Assembly: GCA_900548455.1 (NCBI GenBank)
Contig: URKQ01000005.1
Location: 62,001-126,000 of the forward strand
Direction of reading: 5' to 3'
Origin: an uncultured Clostridium sp.
Lineage (GTDB): Bacteria > Bacillota > Clostridia > Clostridiales > Clostridiaceae
DNA length: 64,000 nt
In this document: piece after piece, positions 35,363 through 43,343 of the stretch
How the letters are laid out: each line of letters begins with the position of its first letter
Numbering within the stretch: the stretch's first letter is position 1
The notes under the pieces: generated by a model
Database searches by the model: none
What the model saw: only the letters and a program-made list of their open reading frames with translations
What the model was told of the DNA's origin: nothing
Translations under genes and position numbers: made by a program

Positions 35363-36062
35363 GCTTGTCCTCCTTTAAGATTTCTATAACATTTTTTTCA
35401 AATTCATCACTCTTTAGAATTTCATTTGAAATCTGTTCTAACTCTCCATTATTTAAAACAACTATTTCATCACATAAATCTGTTGCAAGTTGCAAAATGT
35501 GCGTTGAAAAAATAATTATATGATCTTTCTTTATTTTCTTTAGAAGATTTTTAATCTCTAATGCAACTACAACGTCAAAGGATGTTAATGGTTCATCTAA
35601 TAATATAACTGGTGGTGTTGTAATTAAAAAACAAAGCATCTGAAGCTTATTTTTCATGCCATGTGAGTATCCTCTTATAAGTCTATATCTATCATTCTCG
35701 TCTATATTTATAATGCTAAAATATTCATCTATTGACTTTAACTCTTTAATTTTATTTTTATTAATGTCTATATAAAACTTTAAAAATTCATATCCTGTTA
35801 AAAATTCTGGAAGCATTGGATTTGTAAAAACAAAACCAATTTTTGAATAATCAACAGATACGTTACTTTCTCCGTCCTGAAGAGATATTTCCCCCTCATC
35901 ACATTGCTCTTCCCCACTTATGCAATTGAATAAGGTAGTCTTTCCTGCTCCATTTCTCCCTAGTAGAGCATAGATTTTGCCTTTTTGAAACTCCATGCTA
36001 GCCCCTTTAAGTACTTCTTTTTCCCCAAAACTTTTTTTAATATTATTTAAATATAATTTCAT
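35355..36062 (-). CDS. ABC transporter ATP-binding protein
   Basis: This 235-residue ATPase has Walker A LLGRNGAGKTT (33-43), Q-loop region GFVFTNPMLPEF, an atypical signature GYSHGMKNKLQML in place of LSGGQ, Walker B VILLDEPLTSFD and switch His in FSTHILQ. SHGMK-type signatures are seen in exporter ATPases of the EcsA/YtrB kind. It energises the permease encoded by the overlapping next gene. AAGGAGG precedes the ATG. Confidence 0.93.
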   Translation of the reverse strand: MKLYLNNIKKSFGEKEVLKGASMEFQKGKIYALLGRNGAGKTTLFNCISGEEQCDEGEISLQDGESNVSVDYSKIGFVFTNPMLPEFLTGYEFLKFYIDINKNKIKELKSIDEYFSIINIDENDRYRLIRGYSHGMKNKLQMLCFLITTPPVILLDEPLTSFDVVVALEIKNLLKKIKKDHIIIFSTHILQLATDLCDEIVVLNNGELEQISNEILKSDEFEKNVIEILKEDKHV

Positions 36063-36219
36063 GTTTCCTCCTTGCGGTATTATTCATTTTATCCATAAGA
36101 CCATTACTATTTATTGATTAAAACAATAATCATCTTAATATTTTGAAATATATACTATAATCATTATATATTACAGTAAAAAATATGTAAATTTAGTTTA
36201 AAACATGGAGGTATTAAAA

Positions 36220-37509
36220 ATGGGCGATTATCATGAAATGTGGAAAAATCTGAATATGGACGTTGCTACACATGATCAACTTTGTGAGGTGCTACCTCAA
36301 ATGTTTGGTGATGTTTATCTTACACAAGAAAATAGACCAGACGGTATGGACTATTTTAACTTTGTAGTAGCAGAAATCCATGGTGTTAGACCTGCTGAAT
36401 TAATAGAACATCAAAAAAACGGTGGAAAAGTATTTGGTACTTTTTGTGTCTATGTACCAGATGAAATAGTATTTGCTGCTGGGGCTATTGCTACAGGATT
36501 ATGCGGAGGTTCTCAATTCTGGGTACCTGGTGGAGAAAAAGTACTTCCATCTAATACATGTCCATTAATAAAAGCATCTGTTGGTGCTCGTTTAGATAGA
36601 ACTTGTCCTTTCTTTAGAATTGCAGATATGTACATAGGGGAAACAACTTGTGATGGTAAAAAGAAAGCTTGGGAAATTCTTGGTAAAGATGTTCCTATTC
36701 ATGTTATGGACTTACCTCAAATGAAACGTAAATCTGACGTAGAGCATTGGGCTAATGAAATTAAAAACTTTATGAAAATTGTAGAGGATTTTACTGGCAA
36801 TAAAATAACTACTGAATCACTATCTTCTAGTATTAAACTTATAAATAATAAGAGACGTGCTCTTGCTAGATTATATAATTTTAGAAAGCTTCCAAATCCA
36901 CCTATTAGTGGTAGAGATGTTTTACTTATTTCTCAAATAGCTTTTTATGACGATCCTACCCGTTTCACTGATATGTTAAATAAATTATGTGATGAACTTG
37001 ATGAGCGTGTAAAACAAGGAATTGGTGTATTTGATAAAGATGCTAAAAGAATCTTATTTACTGGTACACCTATGGCTATTCCAAACTGGAAATTACATCA
37101 TTTAGTAGAGACTAGCGGTGCAGCAGTAGTGGCTGAAGAAACATGTACTGGAACTAGATATTTTGAAACCTTAGTAGATGAAAGTAAGACAACAATTGAT
37201 GATATGGTAATGGCTCTTGCAGAAAGATATATGAACATTAACTGTGCTTGCTTTACTCCTAATAGTGGAAGAATAGATGATATAAAAAGATTAGTTAAAG
37301 ATTATAATGCAGATGGTGTAATTGATATTAACCTAAAATTCTGTAGTCTATATGATATAGAAGGCTTTACTGTAGAAAAAGCTTTAAAAGAAGATGGTAT
37401 TCCTGTACTAGGAATAGAAACTGACTATAATGATCAAGATGCTCAACAATTACGTACTAGAATAAGTGCTTTTGTGGAAATGCTTAACAACAGTTATGAA
37501 AGAGTATAA
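36220..37509 (+). CDS. Double-cubane-cluster-type 2-hydroxyacyl-CoA dehydratase-like protein (YjiM family)
   Basis: This 429-residue protein belongs to the HgdB/BcrC/YjiM family. Conserved cysteines stand in NTCPLIKA, RTCPFFRIAD, TTCDGKKKAWEI, EETCTGTRYFE, NCACFTPNSGR and FCSLYDIEG. It is a single subunit with its own activator gene and no HgdA/C partner subunit, no CoA-transferase and no thiolase nearby. This favours the double-cubane-cluster proteins (DCCP), which use an [8Fe-9S] cluster for low-potential reduction of small molecules, over a true dehydratase. The substrate is unknown. GGAGG sits eight bases before the ATG at 36220; the ATG at 36205 overlaps this site and is not used. Confidence 0.85.
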   Translation: MGDYHEMWKNLNMDVATHDQLCEVLPQMFGDVYLTQENRPDGMDYFNFVVAEIHGVRPAELIEHQKNGGKVFGTFCVYVPDEIVFAAGAIATGLCGGSQFWVPGGEKVLPSNTCPLIKASVGARLDRTCPFFRIADMYIGETTCDGKKKAWEILGKDVPIHVMDLPQMKRKSDVEHWANEIKNFMKIVEDFTGNKITTESLSSSIKLINNKRRALARLYNFRKLPNPPISGRDVLLISQIAFYDDPTRFTDMLNKLCDELDERVKQGIGVFDKDAKRILFTGTPMAIPNWKLHHLVETSGAAVVAEETCTGTRYFETLVDESKTTIDDMVMALAERYMNINCACFTPNSGRIDDIKRLVKDYNADGVIDINLKFCSLYDIEGFTVEKALKEDGIPVLGIETDYNDQDAQQLRTRISAFVEMLNNSYERV

Positions 37510-37789
37510 AGATACTATGATTGATGAAGAAGTAATAATAGAATACTATGTTCTATTTCCAAACCACAATAGTGGTCTGCAACTACATAGAATTCTAAAA
37601 GACTCAAAAATCAAATGTACAATCGTTCCAACTCCAAGAAGAGCCAGTACATGTTGTGGTATATCTCTATTAGTTCCTGGGGAATCTGTGGAATATATAA
37701 AATCTCTAATTGAACAAGAACATATTCAAATTCTTGATATTGTTGCATTACCTAAAATAACAAATGCTAGAAGAGATAAGTTTTGCTAA
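37496..37789 (+). CDS. DUF3343 protein (putative Se/S carrier-like)
   Basis: This roughly 97-residue protein has the DUF3343 pattern: IIEYYVLFPNHNSGLQLHRILKDSKIKCTIVPTPRRASTCCGISLLVPGE, with a CC pair near the middle. The family is described as a possible selenium/sulfur carrier and often lies near cysteine desulfurases or selenium genes. The start is uncertain. The ATG at 37496 overlaps the previous stop by 14 bases and suggests coupling; the ATG at 37517 would also fit. It stands between the dehydratase-like gene and its activator, so a role in sulfur or cluster supply is a reasonable inference. Confidence 0.8.
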   Translation: MKEYKDTMIDEEVIIEYYVLFPNHNSGLQLHRILKDSKIKCTIVPTPRRASTCCGISLLVPGESVEYIKSLIEQEHIQILDIVALPKITNARRDKFC

Positions 37790-37825
37790 ACTTTAAGATA
37801 ATCATATAACAAGGAGGATTAACCT

Positions 37826-38587
37826 GTGTATTTTATAGGAATTGATATAGGTTCAACAGCAGCAAAAGTAGCTGTCATAGGAGATAAAGAGTTTCACTTT
37901 GTACTTCCCACTGGATGGAATAGTAAAGAAACCGCTAATCTAATTAAAGACAATTTACTTTCTCAAAATATAGATGTGGATTCATCTTCAACAATTGTAA
38001 TTGCCACTGGATATGGAAGAATTTCTGTAGATTATGCCAATAAAGTAATAACAGAAATCACCTGTCATGGTAGAGGTGGTAGGGAGTTATTCGGTGGTGA
38101 TTGCACAATAATTGATGTTGGTGGACAAGATACTAAAATAATAACACTAAATAACGGCATGGTATCTGACTTTTTGATGAATGATAAATGTTCTGCTGGT
38201 ACAGGAAAGTTTATTGAGGTTATGGCAAATCGTCTTGGAGTCACCATAGATGAACTTTTTAGTCTTGCAAGTAAAGGAAACCCTATTTCCATAAGTTCTT
38301 TATGTACAGTATTTGCAGAATCTGAAATTATAAGCTACATAGGTGAAGGGAGGCCTAGAGAAGATATTGCTGCCGGCATTGTAGACTCTGTTGCTACTAA
38401 GGTTTCCTCTCTACTAAACAAGCATGGAAATTGTGAAAAAATAATGCTTACAGGTGGCCTTAGTGAAAATGCATTTTTTATTAAAGCGCTTAGTAATAAA
38501 ATAAACTTGGAAGTAAAATCAACTGAACTAGGAAAATATGCAGGTGCTCTTGGCGCTGCACTTATCGCTCGAGATAAATATAAGTAA
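37826..38587 (+). CDS. BadF/HgdC-type activator ATPase (DCCP reductase-like)
   Basis: This 253-residue ATPase has the actin/ASKHA fold motifs GIDIGSTAAKVAV (phosphate 1), IDVGGQDTKII (phosphate 2) and LTGGLSENAFFI (adenosine). The two cysteines that hold the dimer-bridging [4Fe-4S] cluster are present in NDKCSAGTGKFIEV and SSLCTVFAESE. It uses ATP to push an electron into the partner protein encoded two genes upstream. The start is GTG, with a strong AAGGAGG seven bases before it. A terminator follows, so this is the last gene of the three-gene operon. Confidence 0.92.
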   Translation: MYFIGIDIGSTAAKVAVIGDKEFHFVLPTGWNSKETANLIKDNLLSQNIDVDSSSTIVIATGYGRISVDYANKVITEITCHGRGGRELFGGDCTIIDVGGQDTKIITLNNGMVSDFLMNDKCSAGTGKFIEVMANRLGVTIDELFSLASKGNPISISSLCTVFAESEIISYIGEGRPREDIAAGIVDSVATKVSSLLNKHGNCEKIMLTGGLSENAFFIKALSNKINLEVKSTELGKYAGALGAALIARDKYK

Positions 38588-38591
38588 TATG

Positions 38592-38629
38592 AAACCAGGA
38601 TAATTCTTAAATTAGAATTATCCTGGTTT
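38592..38629. terminator. Strong stem-loop between convergent activator and desulfurase genes
   Basis: A perfect 16-base-pair stem (AAACCAGGATAATTCT) has a six-base loop. It lies just after the activator stop codon, between convergent genes. Confidence 0.85.
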
Positions 38630-38687
38630 GCTTAATGAAATTAAATCTACTCAATAATAAAATCTCTGTAATAAAACTATATTTATA

Positions 38688-39833
38688 TTAATACTCGCAT
38701 ATCTTCTTTATAGCTTCTATACATAAATCTATTTCTTCCTTTGTATTTGTATATCCAAAAGAAAACCTCACTGTTCCTTGTGGATAGGTACCTAAAGTTT
38801 TATGTGCCTCAGGTGCACAATGAAGCCCCACTCTAGTTGATATATTGTATACATTATCTAATTCAAAAGCCACTGAAGCATTATCTAATCCATTAAAATC
38901 CAGCGATACTACAGCAACTCTATTTTCTAGTTTTTGCTCTCCAACTACCTTAACACCATCTATATTCCTTATTTTTTCTATAAAGTAGGAGGTAAGTTCT
39001 AGTTCTTTTTCATATATTTTTTCTATTCCAATTTTATTCAAATATTTAAGGGCAACATTCAATCCTACAATACCTGGTATATTTAAAGTTCCACTTTCAA
39101 ATCTATCTGGTAAAAATTGTGGCACATATGCAGAGTCTGAACTACTTCCAGTTCCCCCTGTGATAACTGGATCAATTTCCTTAGCTATTTCATCTCTTAC
39201 TATAAATCCACCTATCCCTTGTGGCCCCATAAGTCCTTTATGTCCAGTAAAGGCTAAAAAATCTATGTAATTATCTCTCATATCTATATCTATTACTCCT
39301 GCTGTCTGCGCTGTATCTACTACAAATGCAATGGATGTGTCCTTAATCATCTCCCCAATTTGTCTTATAGGTAGTATATTCCCCGACACATTAGACCCAT
39401 GCAGAACAATAATTGCTTTAGTGTTATCCCTTAATTCCTCTCTAAACCCTTCAGCTTCTATATTTCCATTCATATCACCTTTGACTAAACTATATTCTAT
39501 ACCTAAGTCTTTCATTTGGGTCAATGGTCTAATTACAGCATTATGTTCTAAACTACTTACTATAACATGATCCCCTTTTTTTAAAAATCCTTTAATAAAA
39601 TAATTAAGAGAATACGTTATACTTGGTGTAAAAATAACATTACTAGGCTTATCAAACTTAAAAAGCTTACAAAGCATGACTCTAGTCTCATAAACTATAT
39701 TTTCTACATCATATGCCTTTTTATATGTACCTCTATTAACATTAACTGCTCCTTCTTCTATAAACTTCATCATAGCCATCCCAACACCAGGTGCTTTAGG
39801 AAAAGATGTGCTACAGTTATCAAAATAAATCAC
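38688..39833 (-). CDS. Cysteine desulfurase family aminotransferase (class V)
   Basis: This 381-residue PLP enzyme belongs to the class V cysteine desulfurase-like subgroup (TIGR01977). The PLP lysine is K199 in AFTGHKGLMGPQG; H97 in SLEHNAV and D173 in VVDTAQTAG are the other cofactor residues. The catalytic Cys lies in RVGLHCAPEAH, on a short active-site loop. It releases sulfur (or selenium) from cysteine. The start codon is GTG, with a G-rich ribosome binding site. It is convergent with the DCCP-DUF3343-activator operon, a pairing that suggests sulfur supply to that system (inference). Confidence 0.9.
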   Translation of the reverse strand: MIYFDNCSTSFPKAPGVGMAMMKFIEEGAVNVNRGTYKKAYDVENIVYETRVMLCKLFKFDKPSNVIFTPSITYSLNYFIKGFLKKGDHVIVSSLEHNAVIRPLTQMKDLGIEYSLVKGDMNGNIEAEGFREELRDNTKAIIVLHGSNVSGNILPIRQIGEMIKDTSIAFVVDTAQTAGVIDIDMRDNYIDFLAFTGHKGLMGPQGIGGFIVRDEIAKEIDPVITGGTGSSSDSAYVPQFLPDRFESGTLNIPGIVGLNVALKYLNKIGIEKIYEKELELTSYFIEKIRNIDGVKVVGEQKLENRVAVVSLDFNGLDNASVAFELDNVYNISTRVGLHCAPEAHKTLGTYPQGTVRFSFGYTNTKEEIDLCIEAIKKICEY

Positions 39834-40142
39834 AGTAATCCCCCCATTTTTTCTAACTAGTACTATATAGTCTAAGTTTAACTTTATACTTTTGTTTAGT
39901 CAAAGTATTGAAGTTATCCTTTTTTTAGTGTATTCTAATAAAATGTGTTTAATGTAAACATTTTTATGGATTTTTTTAATATATATAGAAAAATATTAAT
40001 GACCAAATTTCAAAAATATGTTACAATCTATTAGTAATTCTAATATACTATTTACTATTTATTCATATGTAATGAGTATACTATTATCAATTACATAAAT
40101 TGGTTTATCGTTTACTTGTTATACTATTTTATATTAGTGAGA

Positions 40143-40201
40143 TACAGAAACTTCTTGAGTTTACAGTGCTAAACGTGCAAAAGAAAAATACAGTTTCTGT
40201 A
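40143..40201 (+). promoter_or_regulatory. Structured leader upstream of hppA
   Basis: A 10-base-pair stem (TACAGAAACT, 40143-40152, with AGTTTCTGTA, 40192-40201) encloses a small hairpin GTTTA-cagtgc-TAAAC (40159-40174) and an A-rich stretch. It ends 53 bases before the hppA ATG. I do not recognise it as a known riboswitch. The rest of the 421-base gap (39834-40254) holds no gene I can support. Confidence 0.45.
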
Positions 40202-40254
40202 AATATACATATTTAATAATTTTATTAAATTACAAATGAATAGGAGGATTTTTT

Positions 40255-42237
40255 ATGGAAAACTACATTTATGTAGCCATTGCAGCGGGTATTCTTGCTC
40301 TACTATCAGCATTCGTTTTACTAAATAAAATTAGTAAAAGTTCTGAAGGTACTGACAAGATGAAAGAAATTGCTGCATCTATCAGAGAGGGTGCAAATGC
40401 CTTCTTAAAAGCAGAATATAAAGTTTTAGTTATTTTCTGTGCAATTATATTTTTATTAATAGGTTTTGGTATCGGAAACTGGGTAACAGCTATATGTTTC
40501 CTAGTAGGAGCTCTTTTCTCAACTCTAGCAGGATATTTAGGAATGCATACTGCAACTAAAGCAAATGTTAGAACTGCTGAAGGAGCAAGATCTCACGGTA
40601 TGCAAAAGGCATTATCTATAGCATTTTCAGGCGGAGCTGTTATGGGTATGTGTGTTGTTGGATTAGGTTTATTTGGTGTAAGTATAATTTACTTCATTAC
40701 TAAAGATGTAAACGTACTTACTGGATTTAGTTTAGGTGCTTCAACGCTTGCATTATTTGGACGTGTTGGTGGTGGAATTTATACTAAAGCAGCTGACGTT
40801 GGAGCTGACCTAGTTGGTAAAGTTGAAGCTGGTATTCCAGAAGATGACCCTCGTAACCCTGCTGTTATCGCTGATAACGTTGGTGATAACGTTGGTGACG
40901 TTGCTGGTATGGGAGCTGACTTATTTGAGTCTTATATAGGTTCTATAATATCTGCAATAACTATCGGAGTTGTAGCTTTTGGCATAAGTGGCGCTATATT
41001 CCCACTAATAATTTCTGCTATGGGAATTTTCTGTTCTATTATAGGTGTAGTACTTGTTAACAATGTAAAAACTGATAACCCACATAAAGCATTAAATAGT
41101 GGTTCATATTTAGCAAGTATCTTAGTTATTATTGCTTCTGCAGTATTAAGTAAAGTATTCTTTGGAAACTTCTTAGCATTCTACTCAATTATATCAGGTA
41201 TAATCGTTGGATTATTAGTTGGAAAATTAACTGAAGTTTATACTTCAAGTGATTATAGATCTGTTAAAAAGATTGCTGAGCAATCAGAAACTGGTTCTGC
41301 AACTACTATAATATCTGGTATTGCAGTTGGAATGGAGTCTACTGCTCTTCCAATAATACTAATTGCTATTGCTGTTTTAGTAGCTTACCACTTCAGTGGA
41401 TTATATGGTATAGCACTTGCTGCTGTAGGAATGTTATCTACAACTGGTATTACAGTTGCTGTTGATGCTTATGGTCCAATAGCTGATAATGCTGGTGGTA
41501 TCGCAGAGATGTCTGGATTAGATCAATCTGTTAGACAAATCACTGATAAATTAGATTCTGTTGGAAATACAACAGCTGCTATGGGAAAAGGATTTGCAAT
41601 TGGTTCTGCTGCACTTACAGCACTTGCTTTATTTGCATCATACTCTCAAGCTGTTGGTTTAAGTACAATTGACTGTTTAAACCCTAAAGTAATAGTTGGA
41701 TTATTAATAGGTGGTATGTTACCATTCTTATTCTCAGCTTTAACAATGCAATCAGTTGGTAAAACTGCTAACGAAATGATTGTTGAAGTACGTCGTCAGT
41801 TTAAAACAATTCCTGGTATCTTAGAGGGAACAGGAAAACCTGACTACAAAAAATGTGTTGAGATTTCAACTCATGCAGCATTAAAAGAAATGCTTATTCC
41901 TGGAGTAATGGCTGTAGTATCACCTCTAGCAATCGGTATAATTCTTGGAACTGAAGCTCTAGGTGGATTATTAGTTGGTTCTCTAGTAGCTGGAGTAATG
42001 CTTGCAATATTCATGTCAAACTCAGGTGGAGCTTGGGATAACGCTAAAAAATATATAGAAGAAGGAACTCACGGTGGAAAGGGTAGCGATGCTCATAAAG
42101 CTGCTGTAGTTGGAGATACTGTTGGAGATCCATTTAAAGATACTTCAGGTCCTTCTATAAACATCTTAATTAAATTAATGACAATTGTATCATTAGTATT
42201 TGCTTCACTATTTGTTTCAATTGGTGGATTATTATAA
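40255..42237 (+). CDS. hppA: Membrane-bound ion-pumping pyrophosphatase (K+-dependent type)
   Basis: This 660-residue integral membrane protein couples pyrophosphate hydrolysis to Na+ and/or H+ pumping. The acidic catalytic motif reads GIYTKAADVGADLVGKVEAGIPEDDPRNPAVIADNVGDNVGDVAGMGADLFESY in two overlapping DxxxD blocks, and a second (GDTVGDPFKDTSGPS) is at the C-terminus. The residue in GNTTAA (A441) is Ala rather than Lys, the mark of the K+-requiring subfamily, which includes many Na+ pumps. About sixteen membrane segments are visible. AGGAGG precedes the ATG. It is monocistronic, with a structured leader and a strong terminator. Confidence 0.96.
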   Translation: MENYIYVAIAAGILALLSAFVLLNKISKSSEGTDKMKEIAASIREGANAFLKAEYKVLVIFCAIIFLLIGFGIGNWVTAICFLVGALFSTLAGYLGMHTATKANVRTAEGARSHGMQKALSIAFSGGAVMGMCVVGLGLFGVSIIYFITKDVNVLTGFSLGASTLALFGRVGGGIYTKAADVGADLVGKVEAGIPEDDPRNPAVIADNVGDNVGDVAGMGADLFESYIGSIISAITIGVVAFGISGAIFPLIISAMGIFCSIIGVVLVNNVKTDNPHKALNSGSYLASILVIIASAVLSKVFFGNFLAFYSIISGIIVGLLVGKLTEVYTSSDYRSVKKIAEQSETGSATTIISGIAVGMESTALPIILIAIAVLVAYHFSGLYGIALAAVGMLSTTGITVAVDAYGPIADNAGGIAEMSGLDQSVRQITDKLDSVGNTTAAMGKGFAIGSAALTALALFASYSQAVGLSTIDCLNPKVIVGLLIGGMLPFLFSALTMQSVGKTANEMIVEVRRQFKTIPGILEGTGKPDYKKCVEISTHAALKEMLIPGVMAVVSPLAIGIILGTEALGGLLVGSLVAGVMLAIFMSNSGGAWDNAKKYIEEGTHGGKGSDAHKAAVVGDTVGDPFKDTSGPSINILIKLMTIVSLVFASLFVSIGGLL

Positions 42238-42242
42238 AATAA

Positions 42243-42283
42243 AAAATGAAGTGTACAAGCTTTCTTGTACACTTCATTTTTTT
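42243..42283. terminator. Bidirectional terminator after hppA
   Basis: A perfect 17-base-pair stem (AAAATGAAGTGTACAAG) has a four-base loop and a T run on the plus strand; the A run on its left makes it work in reverse too. The convergent TtcA-like gene ends at its edge. Confidence 0.92.
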
Positions 42284-43153
42284 CTATTCTTCTATATCAT
42301 ACTCATCTAAAAAGAAATGTTTTTCTCCATCCTTCTGCCATCCTAAAATAGCATCCATATTAACATTTTCAGCTGCTTTAAAAATTGATTTATCCACATC
42401 TTTAAATGTCTTTTTCATTTCTTTTATCATATCCTTTATTTCATGCCTCTTATTACCTATTTTCTTTGCTGCTACCATACAAGCACAATTAAGGGGCCAT
42501 ATACCGCTATTTTGAATAAAGTTTTCTATATAAGTTTCTTCTACATAATAAAGGGGTCTAATAAGTTCTAACCCTTCAAAATTAGAGGATTTTAGCTTAG
42601 GAAGCATAGTTTTAAATGTACCTCCATAAAGTACATTAAGCATAGTTGTTTCAATAACATCATTAAAGTGATGTCCCAGAGCTAATTTATTACACCCTAA
42701 CTTTTGGGCCTCAGAATATAAAGCACCTCTTCTCATTCTTGCACACATATAACAAGGATAATCCTTTGCTATTTCATCTATAACCTCAAAGATTTGAGAT
42801 TCAAACATATGAATAGGAATGTTTAAATAGTTACAGTTATCTATTAAAAGCTCTTTAATTTGTGGATGATATCCAGGATCCATAGCTATAAATTTAACTT
42901 CAAAATTAACTTGACCATGTCTTTGTAATTCCTGAAAAAGTTTAGCCATAACTAGACTATCTTTCCCTCCTGATATTCCCACACCTATTACATCGCCTTC
43001 TTCTACAAGGTTATATTCCTTTACAGCCTTTATAAACTTTGACCATATTTTCTTTCTATATCCTTTTACTAAACTACGTTCTATTTCCGCCAATGGTTTT
43101 CTTTCATTAAATGGAACTAGAATTTCACAACCTTCCCCTGCAATTCCGCTCAT
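42284..43153 (-). CDS. TtcA-family tRNA thiolation-like ATPase
   Basis: This 289-residue PP-loop protein has the ATP-pyrophosphatase motif SGGKDS (61-66), a CYMC pair (134-137) and later cysteines in LNCACM, which together fit an iron-sulfur-dependent TtcA-like enzyme that makes 2-thiocytidine in tRNA. Also visible is LALGHHFNDVIETTMLNVLYGG, a signature of the family. Clostridia carry several TtcA-like paralogs, so the exact tRNA position is not certain. The ATG at 43153 has GAGGTGAT seven bases before it; a longer open frame upstream lacks a site. Confidence 0.87.
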   Translation of the reverse strand: MSGIAGEGCEILVPFNERKPLAEIERSLVKGYRKKIWSKFIKAVKEYNLVEEGDVIGVGISGGKDSLVMAKLFQELQRHGQVNFEVKFIAMDPGYHPQIKELLIDNCNYLNIPIHMFESQIFEVIDEIAKDYPCYMCARMRRGALYSEAQKLGCNKLALGHHFNDVIETTMLNVLYGGTFKTMLPKLKSSNFEGLELIRPLYYVEETYIENFIQNSGIWPLNCACMVAAKKIGNKRHEIKDMIKEMKKTFKDVDKSIFKAAENVNMDAILGWQKDGEKHFFLDEYDIEE

Positions 43154-43343
43154 TCTTATCACCTCGTATTTATTTATATATAATTTATCTATAATCATTA
43201 ATTAAGCCTTATAAACTTACCAAAATATTATAGCACCTTTGCCATGCTTTGTCTTGTATATACCCTTACCATTATTGTTGTAACATCATGTTATATATAT
43301 GAATAATATAAATAAGTAACATTTTATGGAGATGGTATTTTAA

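Noticed and set aside
36220..38587. 2-hydroxyglutaryl-CoA fermentation cluster
   Set aside because: No second dehydratase subunit, CoA-transferase or dehydrogenase gene is adjacent.
43270..43343. Sigma-G or sigma-E promoter in the leader of the csp array (TGAATA with CATTTTA)
   Set aside because: Spacing is too short for sigma-G, and the start of transcription would fall on the ribosome binding site.
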